40,462 bases of DNA from Pseudanabaena sp. M53BS1SP1A06MG (GCA_020404105.1 JADBWH010000118.1:1-40462), one strand, 5' to 3'. Shown: positions 17,258 through 24,016, counted from the stretch's first letter. Numbers and translations: made by a program. Notes: generated by a model from the sequence alone, not told the origin.

Positions 17258-17280
17258 CAAAGGTGAGTAAATCACCTTTG
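17258..17280. repeat. Small hairpin CAAAGGTGA / TCACCTTTG
   Basis: A perfect 9-bp stem with loop GTAAA, 26 bp before the relE-like gene. It shares the AAAGGTGA stem sequence with the hairpin at 13918-13956. It may end transcription coming from the left into the toxin-antitoxin island. Confidence 0.5.
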
Positions 17281-17305
17281 ATCAATATCTTGCTCAGAAA
17301 TAGCT

Positions 17306-17533
17306 ATGACTTACATAATTATCGTCACCAAGTCTATCCAAAAAGATTTAGACAGTCTTCCTAATGACATAAAAACGAGGTTTTACAGCAAAATATCACA
17401 ACCATCCGAAAATCCACGTCCTGATGGAGTAACCAAGTTAAAAGGTTATGAAAATGAATATCGAATTAGAATCGGTGATTATCGGTTTCGTTATGAAATT
17501 CTCAATAAATCAAGAATCAGAAGAAATCGGTGA
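17306..17533 (+). pseudogene. Truncated RelE/ParE-type toxin
   Basis: The first ~65 residues match RelE/ParE toxins: KSIQKDLDSLPNDI, NPRPDGVTKLKG, YRIRIGDYRFRYEI. The normal ending, in which a Val-rich strand leads to GHRREVYR, is missing; after YEI the frame runs into unrelated codons and stops at 17533. The break coincides with the start of a DUF2283-type reading frame (17493), and the octamer ATGAAATT serves both genes. I read this as a deletion joining two cassettes. No partner antitoxin is adjacent on this strand, so it is probably inactive. Confidence 0.75.
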
Positions 17534-17669
17534 TGAAGTAGTGGCACAAATGAATCCCACAACTGGCACTATTGAAAACTTAGCAATTCTCTTTTTTTCT
17601 AAACGTCTACAAACTACCAATATTTTTCAACTGCCAGTTATCGCCGATCTCCAACTTGTAAGCTTGTAA
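17493..17669 (+). CDS. DUF2283-like small protein, shortened
   Basis: A 58-residue frame beginning MKFSIN and continuing EEIGDEVVAQMNPTTGTIENLAILFFSKRLQ…LPVIADLQLV. The ending resembles cyanobacterial DUF2283 proteins. The usual block of about 20 residues after the first strand (a YDKEVDVLYI-like segment) is missing. It overlaps the truncated relE in another frame. It may be a deletion product and not a working gene. Confidence 0.5.
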   Translation: MKFSINQESEEIGDEVVAQMNPTTGTIENLAILFFSKRLQTTNIFQLPVIADLQLVSL

Positions 17670-17733
17670 TATGATTTTTTTGAGTTAGAAGAGATCGCCA
17701 CATCCATAAATCTATCAACAAACAAACGGTGAT

Positions 17734-18003
17734 TTACTTTTTTTCAACTAACTCACCTTGCAAATATCTATGAACAATATCCTGAACAAAGTTAGATACA
17801 GAAATTCCAAGTTGATTGGCTAAGCTATAAATTTTGTCAGCATCTTGAGTTGACATATGCAATTCAATCTTTTGCTTTAAAATTTGCTGCTTCGCCATAT
17901 TTTGAAAACGAGACAGCTCTTCTTGTTTATTAGCAATACTAACCCATTCATCATTCTCAATGCTTTCTAGTAATTCCTGTTCTTCTATATTTAAATGTTG
18001 CAT
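17734..18003 (-). CDS. Antitoxin-like protein, ribbon-helix-helix type (BrnA/CopG-like)
   Basis: An 89-residue protein with an acidic N-terminus (EEQELLESIENDEWVSI) and a C-terminal KIELHMSTQDADKIYSLANQLGISVSNFVQDIVHRYL segment that fits a ribbon-helix-helix DNA-binding antitoxin. It starts five bases after the end of a BrnT-like toxin frame on the same strand, the toxin-first order typical of that class. The toxin is broken by a nonsense codon, so this antitoxin may be an orphan. AGGAGA-like sequence precedes the ATG. Confidence 0.75.
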   Translation of the reverse strand: MQHLNIEEQELLESIENDEWVSIANKQEELSRFQNMAKQQILKQKIELHMSTQDADKIYSLANQLGISVSNFVQDIVHRYLQGELVEKK

Positions 18004-18008
18004 AGTTC

Positions 18009-18281
18009 CTAATCTCCTAAATATATCTTTTTCATTTTGCGGCTAGGAAAAATTGTTTTTAGAAAAACACTTAATTCGCTCTCAACATAAGGTACACAAT
18101 ACACATATCCTTAAATAGCGACTATAAAAACTGATTGATTAGAATACTTATCAGAACTAGGATGCTCAATACTGTTTAACAAATATCCATCAGCGATCGC
18201 TTCCACAATATCTTCAAAAGATACACCTCTTTCCTGTTGGAGTAATTTATTTTTTTCATCACTCCAAATAAACGCTTTCAC
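18009..18281 (-). pseudogene. BrnT-like toxin with in-frame stop
   Basis: A 90-codon frame from GTG (18279-18281) to TAG (18009-18011). It begins VKAFIWSDEKNKLLQQERGVSFEDIVEAI and ends FLKTIFPSRKMKKIYLGD, matching a common cyanobacterial BrnT-like toxin from end to end. A TAA at 18111-18113 interrupts it after 56 codons, where relatives have a residue such as Asn before GYVY. The frame is otherwise intact, so inactivation looks recent. No ATG is available upstream. Confidence 0.75.
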
Positions 18282-18327
18282 AATGTAAACCCAAATATCT
18301 CATAGCGATAACCTACAAACAATAAAA

Positions 18328-18360
18328 ATTAGGATGAGTCTATGAATGGCTCACCCTAAT
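18328..18360 (-). terminator. Intrinsic terminator 3' of RelE-type cassette
   Basis: On the minus strand the stem ATTAGGGTGAG pairs with CTCATCCTAAT (10 of 11) and is followed by TTTTTATT. It lies beyond the HIP1 block that follows the toxin gene at 18452 and 47 bp before the next cassette. Its sequence is close to the terminator at 19005-19031. Confidence 0.75.
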
Positions 18361-18382
18361 ACTATATGCAAAGCAACTAACT

Positions 18383-18452
18383 ACTTCACGATCGCCTATC
18401 CATCTCATAAACAACGATCGCCCCGCTAAAAAATCAACCAAACAGTGATCGC
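18383..18452. repeat. HIP1 spacer array, block 1 (short)
   Basis: Two or three HIP1-like octamers separated by CTATCCATCTCATAAACA and CCCGCTAAAAAATCAACC-type spacers. The last one (GTGATCGC) overlaps the TAG stop codon of the RelE-like gene. See the findings for the array logic. Confidence 0.7.
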
Positions 18453-18712
18453 TATCTATATACATCTCTCCGATGAGCAACTTTAACCACAGTAACCACA
18501 AGTATTCGATCCTGTATTTCGTAAACAACGCGATAGTTACTAAAAACGCGAATTCTATAGAGATTGACTTCCCCTTTTAACTTCTTACATCCATCAGGGC
18601 GTGGATCATCTGCTAGTAACTCAATCTCTGAAATGATTACTTTTCGAGCAGTTTCATCAAGTTTGCGAAGCTCTTTCAAAGCAGATGGCTTAAAGCCAAT
18701 TTCGTAAGGCAT
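18452..18712 (-). CDS. RelE/ParE family toxin
   Basis: An 86-residue, apparently complete toxin: YEIGFKPSALKELRKLDETAR, DDPRPDGCKKLKGEVNLYRIRV, YRVVYEIQDRILVVTVVKVAHRRDVYR. The basic and His/Arg/Tyr residues near the C-terminus that support RelE-type mRNA cleavage are present, though ParE-type gyrase inhibition cannot be excluded. The ATG follows directly on the stop of the antitoxin gene (TAGATG). HIP1 block 1 and an intrinsic terminator follow. Confidence 0.85.
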   Translation of the reverse strand: MPYEIGFKPSALKELRKLDETARKVIISEIELLADDPRPDGCKKLKGEVNLYRIRVFSNYRVVYEIQDRILVVTVVKVAHRRDVYR

Positions 18713-18976
18713 CTAGACAATTCCTAATTCTTTTTTGACATCTACCAAGTTAATAAATCCATCCTCCTGTAAAGCAATTTTTGCATCCGCAATATCTTCG
18801 GCATCTTCCATTTCTTCCAAAACTTGGTTTAGTATCATTCTAGAAGAAATAGACCCTACAGCTATATCCTTCTGATTTTGACGAAACAAACGAACCAGCC
18901 TTAATAATTCTGGGATGTACTCTTCGGGAGTTTGTTCAAGTTCTGATAATAGTTCAAGACGTGGATTTATCATCAT
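18713..18976 (-). CDS. RelB-like antitoxin
   Basis: About 87 residues. The C-terminal segment EEMEDAEDIADAKIALQEDGFINLVDVKKELGIV resembles the toxin-binding tail of RelB-type antitoxins; the N-terminal half (PRLELLSELEQTPEEYIPELLRLVRLF) resembles a family common in front of cyanobacterial toxins. I chose ATG 18976: the in-frame GTG six bases upstream lies inside the Shine-Dalgarno AAAGGTGA. It is directly joined to the toxin gene (TAGATG). Confidence 0.8.
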   Translation of the reverse strand: MMINPRLELLSELEQTPEEYIPELLRLVRLFRQNQKDIAVGSISSRMILNQVLEEMEDAEDIADAKIALQEDGFINLVDVKKELGIV

Positions 18977-19004
18977 ATTCACCTTTTACAAAATTTGTAA
19001 AAAT

Positions 19005-19031
19005 TAGGGTGAGCTGGAATAACTCACCCTA
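19005..19031 (-). terminator. Intrinsic terminator 3' of the YafQ-like cassette
   Basis: On the minus strand a 9-bp stem TAGGGTGAG / CTCACCCTA is followed by ATTTTTAC. It lies after HIP1 block 2, so that block would be part of the transcript of the cassette at 19195-19706. Confidence 0.75.
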
Positions 19032-19067
19032 TCATTATAATTAAAAAAGTTTAGGATCTGTATCTAA

Positions 19068-19190
19068 TCGCCTATCCATCACCCACAACCAAAAATCGCC
19101 CCTCTAAAAAATCAACCAAACAGCGATCGCCTATCCAATCCACATAACCAGCGATCACCCCTCAAAAAAATCAACCAAACAGCGATCGCG
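19068..19190. repeat. HIP1 spacer array, block 2
   Basis: Alternating CTATCCAT…ACAACCA and CCCTC(A/T)AAAAAATCAACCAAACA spacers with perfect (GCGATCGC) or decayed (GCGATCAC) octamers. It ends five bases from the stop codon of the YafQ-like toxin. Confidence 0.85.
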
Positions 19191-19194
19191 CCTA

Positions 19195-19479
19195 CTAATA
19201 AACTTCATCATGAGAACCAACGTTAAGAAGTACAATCTCCTCCTCATTAGTTTCTTTGTTTTTCTCAATCGAAAAAATGATCCGACAATCGTAACCGCAA
19301 GAACAAGCTCTCAACCCTTCATATTCGCCCTTGAGACGATGGGACATTAAGTTAGGTGCAAAAATATCTTCCGTCATTTGCAGTAATGTTTTCTCAACTT
19401 GTTGCTGTAAATTAGCATTACGATTGACAAACTTCTTCAAAGCCCTTTTGAACTTAGAAGTGACAACCAGCTTTCTCAT
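19195..19479 (-). CDS. RelE/YafQ-type mRNA interferase toxin
   Basis: A 94-residue toxin of the subgroup that starts with a KLVVTSKFKRALKKFVNRN helix and carries HRLKGEYEGLRACSCGYDCRIIFSIE and a terminal LLNVGSHDEVY. The closing His-Asp-Glu-Val-Tyr is the conserved active-site tail. The gene overlaps the upstream antitoxin by four bases (ATGA), indicating translational coupling. It looks intact. Confidence 0.85.
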   Translation of the reverse strand: MRKLVVTSKFKRALKKFVNRNANLQQQVEKTLLQMTEDIFAPNLMSHRLKGEYEGLRACSCGYDCRIIFSIEKNKETNEEEIVLLNVGSHDEVY

Positions 19480-19706
19480 ACTACCTCAGCATCATTCAGA
19501 TAACTACGCAAATCCATAATGGCCGCCTCAGCCGTCTGAGATTTAAGAACTCCAGATCGATACTCTGCTAAACCTTCACGACATTCTTCAAGTATTTCTT
19601 TTCTTCTTACCTCAGCATTCCTTTTTCTCAGAATATCAATTAAGATTTCTTGCTGCTCTATCGATAATTGACTTACGGCATCAAGCGCACTTTCAAATGT
19701 AATCAT
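19476..19706 (-). CDS. Antitoxin of the YafQ-like pair
   Basis: A 76-residue helical protein (LDAVSQLSIEQQEILIDILRKRNAEVRRKEILEECREGLAEYRSG) directly upstream of and overlapping the toxin. This type commonly accompanies that toxin in cyanobacteria. A DNA-binding fold is not obvious from the sequence, so the assignment rests mainly on position. Confidence 0.75.
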   Translation of the reverse strand: MITFESALDAVSQLSIEQQEILIDILRKRNAEVRRKEILEECREGLAEYRSGVLKSQTAEAAIMDLRSYLNDAEVV

Positions 19707-19795
19707 ATTAATAATTTTAGTTGCTAAAAGTTAGAGTGAATTCTAAAAACCTTTTTTATTATTATAACCAGAAACTTCTATTTGCTTGCTTAATT

Positions 19796-20030
19796 GCCTA
19801 TCCATTTCATAAACAGCGATCGCCTATGCATCCCATAAACAGCGATCGCCCCTCAAAAAATAAATCAAACAGCGATCACCTATCCATCCCACATAAACAG
19901 CGATCGCCCCTTTAAAAATTTAAACAACCAGCTATCGCCCCTCAAAAAATAAATCAAACAGCGATCGCCTATCCAACCACCACAAACAGCGATCGCCTCT
20001 CTAAAAAACAAATCAACCAGCGATCGAGCG
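19796..20030. repeat. HIP1 spacer array, block 3
   Basis: About 235 bp of HIP1 octamers with the two alternating spacer types (CTATCCATCC…AACA and CCCTCAAAAAATAAATCAAACA). It lies between the DUF2283 fragment and the YafQ-like cassette. A plus-strand frame through it is a by-product of the repeat. Confidence 0.85.
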
Positions 20031-20058
20031 ATTTTACCCATGAAATGAATAGGCGATT

Positions 20059-20165
20059 CTATGCAGCAATTTGCTGATAATCAATCTCTGGAATACCCAC
20101 CCGTTCTTTAGCGTGTTCAATCGCCATACTACAAAGTTGACCATCCTCATCCAAATACAATTCAG
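20059..20165 (-). pseudogene. 3' fragment of a DUF2283 gene
   Basis: The frame reads TEL, then YLDEDGQLCSMAIEHAKERVG, IPEIDYQQIAA and a stop. It is almost the same as the second half of the complete DUF2283 protein at 21194-21391. The first half is absent and the fragment abuts the stop codon of the HNH gene. Downstream DNA (ATTTTACCCATGAAATGAAT) is also shared with the region after the intact copy, so this is a partial duplication. Confidence 0.8.
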
Positions 20166-20618
20166 TTAAACCTCACATATATCATCCTCTGGCGGATGCA
20201 ACCCTGTTTGAGTCCAAAAAAGTCTCGTAGCGCGGATCGAGTCCTCTTGCGGATATCTCAGATCGTTAAGATCGAAGCGATCGCAGGTTGCTCGACCGAC
20301 TGCCGTAATCCCCTTAATTTCAGTACCGTTATTTATCCAAACAAAATTTTCTGACCAGTATTGCTTGCGAGGATTAAAAATTGGCACGACTTCCTGAGTT
20401 TGGGGATCGATCGCTTCAACAAAGTTATAGCGTCTCTCATTGCAACGGCGGCAAGCAAGCGCAAGATTATCAACATTATCCGAGCCTCCTAGCGATACAG
20501 GAATCAGGTGATCAAGAGTAAATCGAGAAGCACTAAGTCGCTCTGGTGAATGGCAATATTCACAAACAAATTTTGCCCGTTCGCGGACAATTTGCCTTAT
20601 AGCATCAGGAATTGACAT
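20166..20618 (-). CDS. HNH endonuclease
   Basis: A 150-residue HNH nuclease. Zinc-binding CEYC (19-22) and CRRC (56-59) frame the catalytic TLDHLIPVSLGGSDNVDNLALAC core with Asp36-His37 and Asn51. The C-terminal part (FNPRKQYWSENFVW…GRATCDRFDLNDL) is typical of cyanobacterial members. Upstream frame extends seven residues to 20639, but MSIPDAIRQIVRERA is the usual start, so I use ATG 20618. It overlaps the upstream 80-residue gene by 14 bp. Possible role: mobile or defence nuclease. Confidence 0.85.
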   Translation of the reverse strand: MSIPDAIRQIVRERAKFVCEYCHSPERLSASRFTLDHLIPVSLGGSDNVDNLALACRRCNERRYNFVEAIDPQTQEVVPIFNPRKQYWSENFVWINNGTEIKGITAVGRATCDRFDLNDLRYPQEDSIRATRLFWTQTGLHPPEDDICEV

Positions 20619-20847
20619 TTTGAGCAGCAAGCATTGCATTAATATGAGTAAAAATCCGATCTAGCTCTCCAATGGTTTCTAATTCAGGAATCTCTTCAAC
20701 AGAAAGCGGTTCTACTTTTCTTTTCTCTAAAAGCAACTCCATCCGATCCTGTAGGCGATCGCTAAACTTAAACAGATTGAGATTTCCAACCTTCTCGACA
20801 CAAATCTCATGAATTAGCAATGACGGTTTGACAAGTGTTGCAGTCAT
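20605..20847 (-). CDS. Small protein partner of the HNH nuclease
   Basis: An 80-residue protein (MTATLVKPSLLIHEICVEKV…LEKRKVEPLSVEEIPELETIGELDRIFTHINAML) whose gene overlaps the HNH gene. I have the impression that such small proteins often precede cyanobacterial HNH genes, which suggests a regulatory or antitoxin-like partner, but no family is certain. Confidence 0.65.
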   Translation of the reverse strand: MTATLVKPSLLIHEICVEKVGNLNLFKFSDRLQDRMELLLEKRKVEPLSVEEIPELETIGELDRIFTHINAMLAAQNVNS

Positions 20848-20877
20848 AAATTTACTCTGATTGACTAGATTATTAAT

Positions 20878-21078
20878 TCAAACGCGATATTTTTGTTGAT
20901 CATCAATAACCATGTGATGATTAGCAGCAATTAATTCGGGAATCATTTGTTTAAGTTTATTAGTCAGGCGATCGAGGTTATCAGCTTCCGTCACCAAGCC
21001 CAAAATATCTGGACTTTCAGCAACCCAGACCTGAGCCTCTTGATCCCAAAACGCCTCAATTTTGTAATGACTAGTCAT
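20878..21078 (-). CDS. DUF1902 / HicB-like protein
   Basis: A 66-residue protein: YKIEAFWDQEAQVWVAESPDILGLVTEADNLDRLTNKLKQMIPELI. This matches DUF1902, a partial HicB-like antitoxin fold. No HicA toxin follows; the next gene downstream is the HNH partner. I chose ATG 21078 over TTG 21087. It may be an orphan antitoxin. Confidence 0.8.
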   Translation of the reverse strand: MTSHYKIEAFWDQEAQVWVAESPDILGLVTEADNLDRLTNKLKQMIPELIAANHHMVIDDQQKYRV

Positions 21079-21117
21079 GCACAACAACCGATTAACTTAG
21101 TTTCTATTATAGCTATT

Positions 21118-21193
21118 GATGAATAGGCGATCGCCGCACTCATAAACCTATCAGCAATCAAGCGATTTTACCCATGAAATGAATGGGTGATTT
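21118..21193. repeat. Second 3'-tail repeat, copy next to DUF2283
   Basis: Contains GGCGATCGCC, CACTCATAAACCTATCA, CAATCAAGCGATTTTACC and ATGAAATGAATGGGTGAT. Related copies follow the TumE gene (22165-22247), the DUF2283 fragment (20020-20058) and, in degraded form, the antitoxin at 17734 (17690-17733). All lie directly 3' of minus-strand frames. Confidence 0.75.
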
Positions 21194-21391
21194 CTAAGCA
21201 GCAACCTGTTGATAATCAATCTCTGGAATACCCACCATTTCTTTAGCGTGTTCAATTGTCATACTGCAAAGCTGACCATCCTCATCTAAATCCAACAAAG
21301 TATTCTCATCTAAATCCCGTGTTTCCGCAGGTGCTTTTTGAGAAAAGACGATATACAGAGTGTCAGTATCCGCAAAATATCTGGTTTTCAT
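21194..21391 (-). CDS. DUF2283 family protein
   Basis: A 65-residue protein: MKTRYFADTDTLYIVFSQKA, then RDLDENTLLDLDEDGQ, then MTIEHAKEMVGIP. It is a complete DUF2283 member. In cyanobacteria such genes often pair with DUF4258 toxins; here the only DUF4258 gene is at 25964-26299. It is divergent from mazE, with 84 bp between them. Confidence 0.85.
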   Translation of the reverse strand: MKTRYFADTDTLYIVFSQKAPAETRDLDENTLLDLDEDGQLCSMTIEHAKEMVGIPEIDYQQVAA

Positions 21392-21475
21392 GCTTCTATC
21401 CCCTTGAAGTTTCTATCAAAAAAAAGGCGTAACGTTTATACTAGTGTTTAAACATTTCTCTTGTGAAATATTATT

Positions 21476-21727
21476 ATGACTGAAGTAATCCTTGACATCA
21501 AAACATGGGGCAATAACTTAGGAGTCCGACTTCCCGCCGCGATCGCTCGTGCTGCCCATCTCCACGTCAACCAAAGAGTCAAACTATCTGTTGTCGATAA
21601 TCAAGTCCTGATTACACCTGTAGACGAGCCATTAACCCTTGAACAAAGACTAGCTAAATTTGATCCAGCCCGACATGGTGGCGAAGTGATGGCAACATCT
21701 CAAAGGCTCGGCGCAGAGCAATGGTAA
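21476..21727 (+). CDS. mazE: MazE/AbrB-type antitoxin
   Basis: An 83-residue protein with an N-terminal AbrB/MazE swapped-hairpin domain (VILDIKTWGNNLGVRLPAAIARAAHLHVNQRVKLSV) and an acidic, flexible tail (TLEQRLAKFDPARHGGEV) that would bind the toxin. The gene overlaps mazF by seven bases. It is one of the few plus-strand cassettes in the island. Confidence 0.88.
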   Translation: MTEVILDIKTWGNNLGVRLPAAIARAAHLHVNQRVKLSVVDNQVLITPVDEPLTLEQRLAKFDPARHGGEVMATSQRLGAEQW

Positions 21728-22089
21728 AAAAGCTATGGATACCTGATCGCCAAGACATTATCTGGATCGACTGCAATCCACAGGTTGGACAGGAAATGAA
21801 AGACGTTCATCCTTTTCTAGTACTATCACCACGCATTTTTAATGACAAAACAGCGATCGTAATTGGTTTACCGATGACAACAGCCGCATACAATGCCGAC
21901 AACCCTTTTGCAATCTCCGTCGGAAAAGTTGCAGGACGTAAAGCTAGTAAAACTAGTTATGTTCTCTGTCATCAGCCCAAATCCTTTGATTGGCGATTAC
22001 GCGGGGCAAAACCTCATCCTCTGGGCAAGCTGAACAGTGAATTATTTGCTCAAGTGTGCGATCGCCTTAATCAAATAATCCAGTTGTAA
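21721..22089 (+). CDS. mazF: MazF/PemK-type endoribonuclease toxin
   Basis: A 122-residue toxin: WIPDRQDIIWIDCNPQVGQEMKDVHPFLVLSP, then IGLPMTTA. The second catalytic Thr (MTTA) is present. The first catalytic position, Arg in E. coli MazF (GHRP), is His here (DVHP); I believe a whole subfamily has this His, so it may still be active. Complete length. The start ATG lies inside the end of mazE, so the pair is coupled. Confidence 0.88.
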   Translation: MVKKLWIPDRQDIIWIDCNPQVGQEMKDVHPFLVLSPRIFNDKTAIVIGLPMTTAAYNADNPFAISVGKVAGRKASKTSYVLCHQPKSFDWRLRGAKPHPLGKLNSELFAQVCDRLNQIIQL

Positions 22090-22164
22090 GATTTACTTCA
22101 GGTATTATCGGAAAACCCAAAAGCGCTTTTTCTATTTGCCAGCTTGTAATGTGATTTTTTAATC

Positions 22165-22247
22165 TTAGAGGCGATCGCCTCACTCATAAATCTATCAACA
22201 AGCAATCAAGCAATTCTATCTATGAAATGAATAGGCGATCGCCCTTT
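22165..22247. repeat. Second 3'-tail repeat, copy next to TumE
   Basis: GGCGATCGCC, CACTCATAAATCTATCAACA, CAATCAAGCAATTCTATC and ATGAAATGAATAGGCGATCG parallel 21118-21193. The preceding TTGTAATGTGATTTTTT also resembles 17667-17682. Confidence 0.7.
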
Positions 22248-22254
22248 AAAAAAT

Positions 22255-22470
22255 TTATCTCTGTCTTTGAGAAATCTCTAAAAGCACCTGACACAGAATA
22301 ATTTCAGGAGATTCTTTAATATCATCGCCTTCATGCTTATGATGGGGAAAAGTAGAAACTTCAGCATGGTGGGGAGCGTTATCATAGCGAAAAATCATGA
22401 CTTGATTTTCATCCATATTTGGAAATTCTCGAATCGTTTGCTCAATCTCGATAAAATAAGCCTCAATCAT
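22255..22470 (-). CDS. TumE-like (DUF6516) toxin, apparently shortened
   Basis: A 71-residue protein. The C-terminal half (IFRYDNAPHHAEVSTFPHHKHEG) is the conserved core of the DUF6516/TumE toxin family. Full members are about 110-130 residues with a long middle region; here the N-terminal helix (MIEAYFIEIEQTIREFP) passes directly into the core. An internal in-frame deletion of some 50 residues is the simplest explanation. It overlaps its antitoxin by four bases. Activity is doubtful. Confidence 0.7.
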   Translation of the reverse strand: MIEAYFIEIEQTIREFPNMDENQVMIFRYDNAPHHAEVSTFPHHKHEGDDIKESPEIILCQVLLEISQRQR

Positions 22471-22775
22471 CTCAACTCGCTAAGCTGCATCTGATTGTGA
22501 CAAAGCATTTCGTACAAACCTGACCAAACCATAAAATCTGCATCATCTCCTAAAATACCTTGAGAAAATCTCTCTTGAAAGTCTTCAGAAGTCATTTGAT
22601 ATTTTTGTTCAAATTCTTTTAAATCCAATCGCAAATTTAAGATCCCTTTCTGTAATTCTGCAATTTGATAGGAAATAATATTCCTTGCAAACATCTCAGT
22701 ATCTTGCACCTGACTTAAAATTTTTCTAAGTCTTTGTTCTGTTTGTGGTTCAACCGATAGATGAAAGTCAATCAT
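22467..22775 (-). CDS. TumA-like antitoxin
   Basis: A 102-residue helical protein (FHLSVEPQTEQRLRKILSQVQDTEMFARNIISYQIAELQKGI) located before the TumE-like gene with a four-base overlap. Position and general character fit the antitoxin of such pairs. The family assignment is from context more than from a motif. Confidence 0.65.
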   Translation of the reverse strand: MIDFHLSVEPQTEQRLRKILSQVQDTEMFARNIISYQIAELQKGILNLRLDLKEFEQKYQMTSEDFQERFSQGILGDDADFMVWSGLYEMLCHNQMQLSELR

Positions 22776-22843
22776 AGTTTTTTGTTGAAATGATGGTGAT
22801 AGATTTTATTTTAACCTTCAAGATAATGTATGAAAGGCGATCG

Positions 22844-23185
22844 CTAAGCCACTGCAAACTCAGTTAACTTCCGAGTCTCAGGGTCATGAAAAGCCAAAAC
22901 AATATCAGACTTAGGGATACCTTCCGTTAACAACTCATTAGCAATACCATCCTCAGTCCAATCCTCTTCAATATAAACTTTCTCATTTTTAATGCGAACG
23001 TGAACATGAGTATTATTAATTCTTTTCTGATTAACCCAATCTATCGACTTCCATAGATAATGATCATGGACTTCATCAAAAATCAAGCAGGTTTGATATT
23101 TTTTTCTAGCCGAGCGATTAGCAAGATGATCATGCTCAGTTAATATATTTTTAATGATTTGACGATAGTTAATTAGCTTGTCCAT
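22844..23185 (-). CDS. xisI: XisI family protein, copy 1
   Basis: A 113-residue XisI protein, named from a factor needed for excision of the fdxN element in heterocystous Anabaena; the biochemical role is unknown and most homologues are not linked to any excision element. Conserved regions YRQIIKNILTEH, CLIFDEVHDHYLW, VHVRIKNEKVYIEEDWTEDGIANELL and LAFHDPETRKLTEFAVA are all present. It overlaps xisH by 13 bp. The TAG stop shares its last base with a HIP1 octamer. The second copy is at 27394-27735. Confidence 0.92.
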   Translation of the reverse strand: MDKLINYRQIIKNILTEHDHLANRSARKKYQTCLIFDEVHDHYLWKSIDWVNQKRINNTHVHVRIKNEKVYIEEDWTEDGIANELLTEGIPKSDIVLAFHDPETRKLTEFAVA

Positions 23186-23589
23186 TGCACTATCTCTTCC
23201 TTTTCTATATTTACAACAAGTAAAGCAAGTTGATTTAATTTGACTAGAACTTGAATTGATTTTCTTTGAAAGAAGGTGTTATAAACCTCATCTTTAATAG
23301 ACAAGTAAATCTCTTCGTATTCATCTTGTAATAATCGAATTAAATCACGGTAAATTATATACTGTCCCAAAGCTAACTCAAAATCTTTGACCAGTGAAAG
23401 ACTGATAAAGCTTTTGATTTCAATAATAATTTTTCGTTGCCTTTGGGTTTCTGAAATAAACTTTTCCACAGCTAAGTCAGGATAAAGTTCAAGATCCTCA
23501 TATTCCAGAGGATAGGGATCACCCGTAATTGTCCAACCATCCTTAACTAAAGCATTTTTGATAGCTTCATGGTAAGTATCTTTTGCCAT
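23173..23589 (-). CDS. xisH: XisH family protein, copy 1
   Basis: A 138-residue XisH protein (KDTYHEAIKNALVKDGWTIT). XisH has a restriction-endonuclease-like fold; the pattern Asp38…Glu57-Ile-Lys59 (IEIKSF) fits a PD-(D/E)xK catalytic site. With xisI it forms a conserved pair found as accessory genes in many cyanobacteria. The arrangement (13-bp overlap) is the same as in copy 2, and no fdxN element or recombinase is nearby. Confidence 0.92.
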   Translation of the reverse strand: MAKDTYHEAIKNALVKDGWTITGDPYPLEYEDLELYPDLAVEKFISETQRQRKIIIEIKSFISLSLVKDFELALGQYIIYRDLIRLLQDEYEEIYLSIKDEVYNTFFQRKSIQVLVKLNQLALLVVNIEKEEIVQWTS

Positions 23590-23629
23590 AATTTCTCATT
23601 TTTACTTACTATATATTAACAAATCCAGT

Positions 23630-23718
23630 ATCTATTCACTCCCCATAACCAGCGATCGCCCCTCTAAAAAATAACCAACCTGCGATCGCCTATCCATTCC
23701 CACAACCAGCGATCGCTC
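23630..23718. repeat. HIP1 spacer array, block 4
   Basis: Three perfect HIP1 octamers with the CCCTCTAAAAAATAACCAACCT and CTATCCATTCCCACAACCA spacers, 29 bp 3' of the RelE-like gene at 23747. Confidence 0.8.
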
Positions 23719-23746
23719 CATGATGGGGTTCTTTATCTCATAGATT

Positions 23747-24016
23747 CTATATTATTCTTTTTAGTTGTTTATAGACTTCATCATCGTTCCGTTTCTCAAT
23801 TAATAAGATTTCTAGTGTTTGCTCTTCCACAAAATAAACTATCCGATATTCACCAATATCGGCTCTGTGATAGGGATAACCTTTTAACTTTAGAGAATCT
23901 TGAGGGTAAGGATTTGAGATTAATTCGGTAATTTTGGTTGCAACTTGTTTGGCGTGCTTTTCTGAAAGCTTTTTTAAGCGTTTAGCAGCTTGTCGAGACA
24001 GGTTAACTTTAAGCAT
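23747..24016 (-). CDS. RelE family toxin
   Basis: An 89-residue toxin: LSRQAAKRLKKLSEKHAKQVATKI, DSLKLKGYPYHRADIGEYRIVYFVEEQTLEILLIEKRNDDEVYKQLKR. This is the Phd-partnered RelE subgroup, ending with ND-DEVYK. It overlaps the antitoxin gene by eight bases and appears intact. Confidence 0.88.
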   Translation of the reverse strand: MLKVNLSRQAAKRLKKLSEKHAKQVATKITELISNPYPQDSLKLKGYPYHRADIGEYRIVYFVEEQTLEILLIEKRNDDEVYKQLKRII

